From Geobacter sp. AOG2 (GTDB taxonomy: Bacteria; Desulfobacterota; Desulfuromonadia; Geobacterales; Pseudopelobacteraceae), in the NCBI RefSeq assembly GCF_019972295.1, contig NZ_BLJA01000001.1, positions 1,547,829 through 1,611,828 of the forward strand: a DNA stretch of 64,000 nt, given 5' to 3'. Positions within the stretch are counted from its first letter, which is position 1, and every line of letters begins with the position of its first letter. Below the pieces are notes generated by a model, which was not told the origin of the DNA, searched no databases, and saw only the letters and a list, made by a program, of their open reading frames with translations. Shown here in pieces: positions 54,295 through 63,200 of this stretch. The position numbers and the translations under genes are program-made.

Positions 54295-54424
54295 ATATAT
54301 TATTTGAATAAATCAGATTATATAATAAAATATTATCTAATGATGCATAATATTAAATAAGGCCAGTTTAGACAAATTGACAAATAACAAAATTTAACTT
54401 CGTTTGTTGATATTGGGAGATAGT

Positions 54425-55036
54425 TTGAAGAATGTAATCAAATCAATAGTAAAGGGAATAGCCTTTATTTTGGTTTATCCACTATACATCCTTTTAATTA
54501 TAAGCGAGTTGATCTCAAAGAACGATCAGCCATTTCAGGGATGTTCACAGTTGTTAAGCCTTGTTCCTGGATTGCCGGGAAACTATTTGCGACAACAGTT
54601 TTATCGGCTATCGCTGGCGCATTGTGCCGATGACTGTTGTATTGAGTTTGGTACGAGGCTCAATCAGCGTTCGATTGAAATTGGCCGAAGCGTATATATT
54701 GGCACTAACTGTTGCGTAGGCGCATGCATAATCGAAGACGATGTTCTTATTGGAAGTAACGTCGATATCATAAGCGGGAAGAAGCAACACTCGTTTGAAC
54801 GGCTTGATGTTCCAATGAGAGAGCAGGGAGGCGAACTTGAGAAAATTGTTATTGGTGCAGATTCCTGGTTGGGTAACAGCTCCGTTGTTATGGCTAATAT
54901 TGGTAAAAAGTGTATTGTTGCAGCAGGAAGCGTTGTGATAAAGGATCTGGAAGATTTTAAAATCGCGGGGGGAAACCCTGCAAGAGTTTTAAAATGTAGA
55001 TTGGCTGATTCAGATAAGTTGCATGATGCGACCTAA
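54425..55036 (+). CDS. Hexapeptide-repeat acyltransferase
   Basis: 203 aa from TTG 54425, which follows GGGAGA at the right distance; the frame opens at TTG 54404. A short hydrophobic N-terminus (AFILVYPLYILLIISEL) may anchor it to the membrane. From about residue 80 left-handed beta-helix repeats are seen: SIEIGRSVYIGTNCCVGACI, VLIGSNVDII, IVIGADSWLGNSSVVMANIG and AGGNPARVLK. Likely O-acetylates a sugar of the glycan. Confidence 0.82.
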   Translation: MKNVIKSIVKGIAFILVYPLYILLIISELISKNDQPFQGCSQLLSLVPGLPGNYLRQQFYRLSLAHCADDCCIEFGTRLNQRSIEIGRSVYIGTNCCVGACIIEDDVLIGSNVDIISGKKQHSFERLDVPMREQGGELEKIVIGADSWLGNSSVVMANIGKKCIVAAGSVVIKDLEDFKIAGGNPARVLKCRLADSDKLHDAT

Positions 55037-55056
55037 ATCTCTATCTAAAGGGAGAT

Positions 55057-56172
55057 ATGGTGACATTTGACAAAAATAAGAAAATTTGCGTTCTCCATTT
55101 AATAGGTAGCACAGGACTGTATGGTGCAGAACGATGGGTTCTTGCGCTAATGCGGGCAAGTAATGCTGATAAGGTCAATATGACCTTAATAAATTTAGTC
55201 GATAGTGGCTGTGCGCAATCTCAGGTGGTAACTGCGGCGAAGCAAAGAGGTTTTGTTGCCTTTGATTTTGTTACAGGCGGAAAGTTTAATCCTATAGTTG
55301 CCGTTCGTCTGGCAAAGTGGATCCGGGAGCATCAAATCAATATTGTCCATGGTCATGGTTTTAAGTCCGACGTTATTGGCCTGCTTTCGGCCCGCTTATC
55401 AGGGGTTAAGATGATAACAACCCCACATGGCTGGAGTCAGGAAGGGAATAATAAACTGAAATTGTATGAAACAATCGATAGATGGCTCTTTAAGTACATG
55501 GATATTGTTTGCCCACTTTCTTGTGACCTTGCGAAGGGCATATCAACTGGTAATAAAATCAGACTCATTCAGAATGGTGTTGATGTTGAAGAGGTATTAA
55601 CTGCAATTTCTTCTGATAAAACAAATATTAATTGCTACTTGATTGGTTATATAGGCCAATTAATAGAAAGGAAAGATTTGAATACGCTTTTTGCGGCGTT
55701 TAAAATATTGTACGCAGATAACAAAAACATTAGATTGATGGTGATTGGTGACGGCCATCAAAAAGACGCCTTACAAGCAAGAGCCAAACAACTTGGTATA
55801 GAAAATCAGGTGGAATTTTTGGGATATAGACAGGATGCCACTTCGCTGTTAAAAACATTCGATGTTTTTGTATTACCTTCACTTATGGAGGGAATACCGC
55901 GCTGCATTATGGAGGCGATGGCAGCCGGGATTCCCGTTATAGTGTCGGACATCCCAGGAAATCGTGATTTAGTTGTTTTGGGGAAGACGGGATTGCTTTT
56001 TGCTCCTGGTAACAGCCAAGATCTTGCAGAGAAAATTGAATATGCCAGAGTACACCCAGATGATGCCAAACGCATGGCAATTCGCGCCAGCGATATGATT
56101 ATGTCAGAATATTCGAGCCGGAAAATGGCGTTGGAATATGAAACCATATACTATGAACTGATGAGCGTATAA
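55057..56172 (+). CDS. Family 4 glycosyltransferase
   Basis: 371 aa GT-B enzyme: VLHLIGSTGLYGAERWVLAL at the N-terminus, VHGHGFKSDVIGLLSARLS, GYIGQLIERKDLNTLFAAF opening the donor domain, and SLMEGIPRCIMEAMAAGIP with the E-x7-E pair. ATG 55057 is close to GGGAG; GTG 55060 is equally possible. Confidence 0.88.
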   Translation: MVTFDKNKKICVLHLIGSTGLYGAERWVLALMRASNADKVNMTLINLVDSGCAQSQVVTAAKQRGFVAFDFVTGGKFNPIVAVRLAKWIREHQINIVHGHGFKSDVIGLLSARLSGVKMITTPHGWSQEGNNKLKLYETIDRWLFKYMDIVCPLSCDLAKGISTGNKIRLIQNGVDVEEVLTAISSDKTNINCYLIGYIGQLIERKDLNTLFAAFKILYADNKNIRLMVIGDGHQKDALQARAKQLGIENQVEFLGYRQDATSLLKTFDVFVLPSLMEGIPRCIMEAMAAGIPVIVSDIPGNRDLVVLGKTGLLFAPGNSQDLAEKIEYARVHPDDAKRMAIRASDMIMSEYSSRKMALEYETIYYELMSV

Positions 56173-56240
56173 ACTCATTTCATTTAACTATAGATTTATT
56201 TATCATAATGCGAGTATCAACATTTTAATAAGAGGGTATC

Positions 56241-56963
56241 ATGATGTCAACGGCAGATGACCTGCGACGTAAATATTTTAAAGATGAAGATCATCCTTAT
56301 AATATTTATGAAAAGTTAATAAATAGTGCTTTAAAGCCAGATTGGGTTTTGTTAGACGCAGGATGCGGTCGGGAAGCACCTGTTCTAAGAAAATATACCG
56401 GTAAGGTTGGAAAATTGATTGGCATTGATTGCGAGGAATTCGCCTCACCAATTCCTGGTATTGAACTGGTTAGAGGCGATATAGGAAATATGGATTCTAT
56501 TGATAGTAATTCTATTGATATGGTTATATCAAGAGCAGTTTTAGAACATATACAAAATCCTGAATTAGTACTTAAAGAAATCAATAGAGTCCTAAAGCTA
56601 AATGGTAATTTTGTTTTTCTTGTACCAAATTTATATGATTATAGTTCAATCATATCATTATTAGTACCAAATAAATATCATCCTCAAATCGTATCTAAAG
56701 TTGAGGGACGCAAAGTAGATGACGTATTTCCAACGTATTACAAAATAAATACTAAAAAGTCCGTTTACGATATAGCAAAATTATCAGGGTTTAAAATTGA
56801 TAAATTTGAATATGTTGGGCAATATCCTCATAATCTCATGTTCAACAAATATTTGTTTTTGGTTGGGACCTGTTATGAAAAATTGTTGGAAAGATTTGAA
56901 TTTCTTAGCTTTCTAAGAGGATGGATACTGGTGCACATGATAAAGCAGAACGATAATACATAA
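56241..56963 (+). CDS. Class I SAM-dependent methyltransferase
   Basis: 240 aa. LLDAGCGREAPVLRKY (near residue 38) is the AdoMet motif, GIDCEEF follows, then DMVISRAVLEHIQNPELVLK and LNGNFVFLVPN. Resembles O-methyltransferases of polysaccharide loci. AGAGGG precedes the first of two adjacent ATG codons. AT-rich like its neighbours. Confidence 0.82.
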   Translation: MMSTADDLRRKYFKDEDHPYNIYEKLINSALKPDWVLLDAGCGREAPVLRKYTGKVGKLIGIDCEEFASPIPGIELVRGDIGNMDSIDSNSIDMVISRAVLEHIQNPELVLKEINRVLKLNGNFVFLVPNLYDYSSIISLLVPNKYHPQIVSKVEGRKVDDVFPTYYKINTKKSVYDIAKLSGFKIDKFEYVGQYPHNLMFNKYLFLVGTCYEKLLERFEFLSFLRGWILVHMIKQNDNT

Positions 56964-56978
56964 ATGTAATTAGTGGAT

Positions 56979-58187
56979 ATGAAAATGAAGATTCTTTATC
57001 TGTCTCAACGGATACCTTACCCACCTAATAAAGGTGATAAACTAAGAGCATTCAATGAGATCAAGCATTTATCCAAACATCATGAGATATCTCTGTTTTG
57101 TCTTACTGATAATTATCAGAAGATGGGAATTCCTGATGAACTGAACCAACTTTGTAAGTCGATTGATGTTGTACATCTTTCCAAAATTCAATCAAAACTT
57201 CAATCAAGCTTGGCTATTTTCTCCGATATTCCGCTAACCCTTTCCTATTTCTATTCTAAAAAACTCAAAGAAATGATCAATATGAAGTTGATCGATGGGC
57301 AATATGATTTAATTTTTGTCTATTGTTCCTCAATGGCCCAATATGTTGACCATGTACAGCATATTCCAAAACTTATTGATTTCGTTGATGTTGATTCCGA
57401 GAAATGGAATCAGTACGCTACCTATGCCTCATTTCCCATGAGGCTTTTATACCGCATTGAAAGTTACCGACTCAGAAAATACGAGGCCTTGATCGCAGAA
57501 AATTACCAGCATGGTATTTTTGTTTCTGAAAATGAAGCGGCGGATTTCAAGAAAATGGTATGTCCGTGTTCGACTATCACACCAATTCTGAATGGAGTAG
57601 ATTGTGAGATGTTTACTCCGGGGACAGAACCATATGAGAGGAATTCACTCATATTTACTGGTGCAATGGACTATTATGCCAATGTCGAAGCAGTACTTTA
57701 TTTTGTCGACCAAATATTGCCTCTCATCAAAAATAAGATTGATAATGTCAAATTTTACATTGTAGGGAGTAATCCGACCAAGGAAATAATCTTGTTGGCG
57801 AAAAAGGATACTAGTATAATAGTAACTGGCTATGTCGAAGCGGTGCAACCCTATATGAGTAATGCCGCAGTATTTGTAGCCCCTATGCGAATTGCCAGAG
57901 GGGTACAGAACAAAATACTGGAAGCCATGGCAATGGGAGTTCCCGTGGTTACGTCGTCTTTAGGTTATGAAGGAATAACTGCAAAACAGGGAGAGGATAT
58001 TTTCGTTGAAGATACACCAGAGCTTTTTGCAATGCGGGTTATCGAGCTTGTGGAAGATGCCGAATTGAGGAGGGCTGTTTCTGAAAAATCTCGAAAAAAT
58101 GTGGAGAGTTGTTATAATTGGCAAATGAACCTTGGAAAATTAGAGGAGTTGTTGATTGAAACACAAAAAGCTTTTTCCTCTCATTAA
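56979..58187 (+). CDS. XrtA-associated glycosyltransferase (TIGR03087-like)
   Basis: 403 aa. ILYLSQRIPYPPNKGDKLRA, FVDVDSEKWNQYA and GVDCEMFTPG are characteristic of the TIGR03087 family of exosortase-A loci; VAPMRIARGVQNKILEAMAM is the donor site. Start is one of GTG 56973, ATG 56979 or ATG 56985; none has a strong ribosome site. Paralogous in its C-terminal half to the gene at 53095. It is the last glycosyltransferase of the cluster. Confidence 0.87.
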   Translation: MKMKILYLSQRIPYPPNKGDKLRAFNEIKHLSKHHEISLFCLTDNYQKMGIPDELNQLCKSIDVVHLSKIQSKLQSSLAIFSDIPLTLSYFYSKKLKEMINMKLIDGQYDLIFVYCSSMAQYVDHVQHIPKLIDFVDVDSEKWNQYATYASFPMRLLYRIESYRLRKYEALIAENYQHGIFVSENEAADFKKMVCPCSTITPILNGVDCEMFTPGTEPYERNSLIFTGAMDYYANVEAVLYFVDQILPLIKNKIDNVKFYIVGSNPTKEIILLAKKDTSIIVTGYVEAVQPYMSNAAVFVAPMRIARGVQNKILEAMAMGVPVVTSSLGYEGITAKQGEDIFVEDTPELFAMRVIELVEDAELRRAVSEKSRKNVESCYNWQMNLGKLEELLIETQKAFSSH

Positions 58188-58277
58188 TTCGACTTCCCCG
58201 AAAATATTGCTCATTAACTCTTTAGCAGATAAAGTCAAAATTAACGTTTTGATTATTATCTATCAAGGATGAAGCAT

Positions 58278-59714
58278 ATGAAAAGGATACTGCAACTTCA
58301 GTACTTATTCTTTACAATTATAGTTATAGCAATGATTTCCATTTTGAGTTGTTCTGGTGGCAGTAACAGTAGCAGTAGCAGCAGTAGCAGCAGTAGCAGT
58401 AGCAGTAGCAGCAGTAGCAGTAGCAGTAGCAGCAGTAGCAGTAGCAGTAGCAGCAGTAGCAGTAGCAGCAGTAGCGCTCCCGCATCAACTGCTACAACAG
58501 CAATTTACGATAAAGTGCTTCAATCATCTGATGTTACGTATATAGGCGCATTTCGCGTACCGAGCGGAACCTATGGGGGCAGCGACGATACAAAATATTC
58601 GTTCAATTACGCCGGGTTTGCCATGCCCATAGGGGTTGCCTACAATGCCGCTAATAATTCCCTGATCATGTCGGGACACGGGAATAACTCGTATGTCGCA
58701 GAGATTAATATCCCGGCAATAGTAAACAGTTCGAATATCAGTGCCTTGAATATCGCGACGGTAAGGCAAAACTTTACGGATGTGTCCAGGGGGCATCATG
58801 TCTTCACCAATGAAGGGCTGATTATTGGTGGTTTTCTTGTTTATAACGGGAAGTTGATTGTTGGCGCAACCGATTATTATGCTTTTGATAACGACCAGGA
58901 GACGTGGAGCCACTTTGTCAACACGAACGCAAATAGCCTTGCTACCGGGACCTTTGCCGGAGATTACACGGTAACAAGTACTGGCAACGGTGGCCCGCCT
59001 GTTTCTATCTCCAACGAATATATGACTACGGTCCCGGATAACAGCAGTAGTGGCGGCACGAACTGGCAGACGGCTTTGGGGGGCACGGTGTTGGCAGGCG
59101 CCATGTCGCCCAATGTCGTTTCACGGACGTCCTTAGGCCCTGCGGCGGTCACCTTCAATCCCGACAATTTCAGCAGCAATACGCCGCATAATGTGCTTAT
59201 GTATTGGCCCGGAGATGGATCGCATAGTCCGGCTGATTCCGTTTTCGTCGGTAGCGGTTTAGGTGAAGGCCGGTTATTCTGGAACGGCTCGACCCAACTA
59301 AATGGGGTGGTCTTCCCGAATGGGACCAAGACCGTTCTGTATTTTGGGAATACCGGCACGGGAACCACTGTCTGCTACAAAAGCGGCAATCCCACCGCCT
59401 GGGGGTGCGATGCGATTATCGCCGGAGATACCGCACGGCCAGCAGGGGCATGGGACATTCATGCCCCCACGTATCGCAACCAGATTTGGGCGGTAAACGC
59501 CGATGACCTTCTTGCCGTAAAGAATGGCAGCAAAAACCCGTGGGATATAACGCCGGCCATATGGCCCATATCATCTCCCTTCGACACCTCCGAACACTTC
59601 ATCGCCGGTGCAGCGTACGACCCTGCCACCCAGCGGATATATGTTGTCGAAAGTAGGGCTGAGAACGGGATCCTTCCAATTGTCCTGGTTTATCAAGTAA
59701 ATACTTCTCCCTAA
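58278..59714 (+). CDS. Lipoprotein with 36-residue polyserine linker
   Basis: 478 aa. ATG 58278 follows AAGGATG; an ATG at 58269 is part of that site. Signal peptide with lipobox ISILSC (Cys25), then GGSN and 36 consecutive Ser codons, so the globular part is held away from the membrane by a flexible spacer. The folded part (about residues 70-478) is rich in Gly, Asn and Thr with repeated hydrophobic strands (YIGAFRVPSG, LIVGATDYYAFDN, GAWDIHAPTYRNQIW), suggesting a beta-propeller-like or sugar-binding fold, but I recognise no domain. Probably surface-exposed and linked to the EPS. Confidence 0.8.
   Translation: MKRILQLQYLFFTIIVIAMISILSCSGGSNSSSSSSSSSSSSSSSSSSSSSSSSSSSSSSSSSSSSAPASTATTAIYDKVLQSSDVTYIGAFRVPSGTYGGSDDTKYSFNYAGFAMPIGVAYNAANNSLIMSGHGNNSYVAEINIPAIVNSSNISALNIATVRQNFTDVSRGHHVFTNEGLIIGGFLVYNGKLIVGATDYYAFDNDQETWSHFVNTNANSLATGTFAGDYTVTSTGNGGPPVSISNEYMTTVPDNSSSGGTNWQTALGGTVLAGAMSPNVVSRTSLGPAAVTFNPDNFSSNTPHNVLMYWPGDGSHSPADSVFVGSGLGEGRLFWNGSTQLNGVVFPNGTKTVLYFGNTGTGTTVCYKSGNPTAWGCDAIIAGDTARPAGAWDIHAPTYRNQIWAVNADDLLAVKNGSKNPWDITPAIWPISSPFDTSEHFIAGAAYDPATQRIYVVESRAENGILPIVLVYQVNTSP
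58368..58475 (+). repeat. AGC/AGT trinucleotide microsatellite encoding polyserine
   Basis: 108 bp of alternating AGT and AGC codons, 36 in total, in frame. Length changes of whole codons would alter only the linker, so it is a natural contingency-length site. Confidence 0.9.
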
Positions 59715-59849
59715 TGGTCTGCTATCAGTAAAGAATGAGTTAGTGGCTCGTTTCAGTTGGTTTCTATCTTTAGTACAACGGTCCAAGCAAAATAAAATCT
59801 TACCCCGTTTGGGGTTAAAAAACAGTCAGCTTCTCGGCTTATTTATATT

Positions 59850-59887
59850 AATCTCCCTGCGCCTAAAAGGTGTTTGGAGATTTTTTA
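59850..59887 (+). terminator. Rho-independent terminator
   Basis: AATCTCC (59850-59856) pairs with GGAGATT (59876-59882), with an inner CGCCT/AGGTG stem, followed by TTTTT. It ends the lipoprotein transcript about 135 bp after its stop codon. Confidence 0.75.
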
Positions 59888-60228
59888 TGAGCACTGTGCA
59901 GCTGTTGATTGTTGCCATCTCCCTTCTTCAAGCTGATGTAGCTTTCTGAGTTCTGAGTTGGCCGGGGTTTGCGAGACAGCCTGAAGGGTGAAACAGGCAA
60001 TGCTCCGGTGTTGTTGTGATTATTAACTTTAGGTCAACCAGCTTCATTTGATTGAGTCCTCGGTAATGCGCCTCATCCCCTGTCAATTGTCAAGTGATGA
60101 ATGCTTCCGTTTTTCGTTATCCCAGATGAGCGCCTATAGATTTGCAATAAATTGTCGGAATACTTTACGCTCTAATTTTAACTTAAATTATTTTGTAAAA
60201 AAATCAATAATATTAGCGGTTAAAAAAT

Positions 60229-60244
60229 TGGTACAAATTGTGCT
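60229..60244 (+). promoter_or_regulatory. Sigma-54 promoter of the large deacetylase/Ig-repeat gene
   Basis: TGGTACAAATTGTGCT fits TGGYACRNNNNTTGCW with one mismatch and exact GG-GC spacing. The start of transcription would fall near 60256, just upstream of the GGGAGG ribosome site (60268-60273) and ATG 60282. The geometry is what a real promoter would show. Confidence 0.65.
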
Positions 60245-60281
60245 TTTTTAATCGGTTATTTCAAAATGGGAGGATTGAGAT

Positions 60282-63200
60282 ATGTCGAGCACATCCTTAT
60301 GTTTGATGCTAAAAACATATGGCAAAGCATATGTAATATATTTACTCTTTATTGTTTGCGCTGTGGCAACTCCGCATGCGGCTCATGGAGCGTCGTCGGT
60401 TGCAAAGTGGAAGGGGGGGAAATCGGGTGCCATATCGCTAACTTTTGATGACGCATGTCCCTCTCAAATATCTTTGGGGATACCTGCTCTGAATGCTCGA
60501 GGGCTTAATGGAACCTTCTTTGTAGTTACGGACTGGGTTGTCTCGTGGGACGCCTGGAAAAATGCTTCAAATTTGGGGCATGAGATCGCCAGTCATACAG
60601 TCACTCATCATAAGTTGGGTGAGCTGTCTCTATCCCAGGCTCAAGAAGAACTGGCCGGGTCGAAGGCCATAATTGAAGCTCAAATTCCCGCAAAGAAATG
60701 TCTGTCTCTTTCATATCCGTTTGGAGATGCCAATGACCAAGTTAAGGCAATGGCCCAGCCTCTTTATAGTGCTGCCAGGGGGGTTTTTTGCCAAATCAAC
60801 AATGAACCTTATGATATGTATAATTTGGGGGCTTGTTCTCCCGATGATGGGGTCAATGTTAATCAACAGGCTGATGCTGCTGAACAGCAGGGTGGTTGGC
60901 TGATTTTCTTTGTTCATAGTTTGGCTGGAGGGACTGATTGCTATGGCAATTGGCAAATAGGTGATTTGACCGGTTTTCTTGACTACCTTGGGACCAAAAA
61001 TCTTTGGGTAGGCACTATGGGGGATGTCGCCAAATATATTAAAGAAAGAGAGTCTGCGGTAATATCGGTTGTCTCTTCTTCAGACAATCAGATCGTTTTG
61101 AATCTCTCTGATACGTTGGATGATTCAATTTACGACGAACCGCTCACCATACGTACTGAGGTGCCATCAAACTTTACTTCAACTGTTGTCTCTCAGGGAA
61201 CTAACGTTAAAACGATAGATTCGGTCATTGAAGGAGCGACGAGAGTAATCTACTACGATGCCATCCCCGATCATGGGACTATCTCAATAACTCCATCCTC
61301 TTACAATATGTCTCCAGTCGCAACGAATGATGTGTATAGCACCGTTATGAATAATGCTATAAACCAGGCCGCTCCAGGGGTGCTGAATAACGATACTTTT
61401 TCTCAGGGAACATCCGTATCAGTGCAATTTGCGGGGGGGCCGACTCATGGCAGCCTCACACTTAATGCTAACGGGTCTTTCATTTACACACCTGATTGGA
61501 ACTATGTCGGAAGCGATAGCTTTACATACACAATTGACAATGGAACCACAACCAGTAACGTTGCCACAGCAAACATTACAATTACATCATCCGCAGAGTT
61601 AGGTTCAGTATCAGTCAGTCCGGCTATTGTGACAGGAGGGGTATCCTCGCAGGGAACGGTAACCCTGAACGGTCCTGCTCCAATAGGCGGGGGGATAGTA
61701 ACCCTGGCAAGCAGCAACACGTCAGTAGTCACCGTACCGCCAAGTGTTACTGTTCCGGAGAACAGCACTGGTATGAACTTCGTTGTTTCAACGTCTAACG
61801 TTTTAACCCAAAGTCCTGTGTCCATAAGTGCAACTTATAATGGAGTCACCCGGAGCACCATTATTAATGTCAATGCTCCCGTAGCATCTTTTTTGCTCTC
61901 AGTTGTCAAGGGGGGGGACGGAACAGGTGTTGTGACGTCGACCCCTGCGGGAATCAATTGTGGAGCCACTTGCAGCGCTAACTTTGATAGCGGCACGTCG
62001 GTCTCTTTGGTCGCCTCTCCAGACCCAGGCTCTGTTTTTTCCGGATGGAGTGGTGCTTGCTCGGGTACAGGAGCTTGTACGGTAACTTCAGCACAAAGTG
62101 TGACGGCAACCTTTACCCGCAGTAGTGCGGTAACAGCTGGGTTGGTAGCGGCTTATGCTTTCAATGAAGGAACCGGGACCACTGTTGCCGACGCGTCGGG
62201 CAACGGTCTGAACGGGACAATAAGCGGCGCCTCCTGGGTAGCGGGCAAAGACGGCAATGCTCTCTCCTTTAATGGAGTGAACAATTTGGTCACGGTCCCG
62301 GCTTCCAACGTGCTCGACCTGACAACGGGGATGACATTGGAGGGATGGGTATATCCGACCAATAGCTCCGGTAAATGGGGATGCGTCCTCATGAAAGAAA
62401 CGTCGAACTTTTATGCATACGGCCTTTATATCAGTCCGGCAAATCATCCAGTTGTTTTTATGGTCATTAATGGTTCGGAACATGGATTTGAAGTACCAAC
62501 CAATTTGACCGCGAATACTTGGAGTCATCTGGCTGCCACTTACGATGGTACGACGCTTAGCGTATATGTTAATGGAATATTGAAGGGTAGTGAAACTATT
62601 TCAGCGACTATTCCAGCCTCCTCCGGAGCTCTTCGGATCGGTGGTAACAGTATTTGGGCAACGGAGTATTTTACTGGCATTATTGATAATGTTCGAATAT
62701 TTGATCGGGCGCTCACTAATGCCGAAATTCAAACTGATGTGAATACTCCGGTCGGGAACGTATCGGCACCACCTGCGTTGAGCGGGGTTTCACTTGCACC
62801 AGGAAGTTTGGTTGGTGGCAATTCTTCCGTGGCTACAGTGACACTAAGTGCTCCTGCACCGTCTGAGGGGGCGGTTGTTACCCTGACAAGCAGTAACGCC
62901 TCAGTGGCTATGGTTCCGGAGAGCGTCATGGTACCGGCCGGAAGTACTTCAACGACCTTTACGATATCCACCACATCCGTGACAACTGCCGTAACGGTCA
63001 GTGTTTCCGCCGTCTTTGAAGGAGTCACTAAATCGGGCAGTCTAACGGTTAATCCAGCAGTTAATTTGTCCGCGTTGACATTAAGTCCAACTAGTCTGAC
63101 GGGAGGGGGCTCTTCCCAGGGTACGGTAACACTGACTGCTGCCGCCCCGAGTGGTGGAGCGGTTGTTTCCCTTGGCGCCGATTCCTCTGCTGCCAGTGTC

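Larger units (their letters stand above)
59715..60281. other. Intergenic region before the large surface protein gene
   Basis: 567 bp. Contains a terminator for the lipoprotein gene (59850-59887) and a sigma-54 promoter (60229-60244). The middle part, AT-rich toward the right, shows no gene I can support. Confidence 0.6.

Noticed and set aside
58368..58475. CRISPR-like regular repeat
   Set aside because: It is a trinucleotide microsatellite with no spacers and no cas genes nearby.
58357..58545. Frame encoding Val-Ala repeats
   Set aside because: Out-of-frame reading of the polyserine microsatellite in the lipoprotein gene.
59958..59973. Possible sigma-54 motif (TTGGCC ... TTTGC)
   Set aside because: GG-GC spacing is one base short of the required 12.
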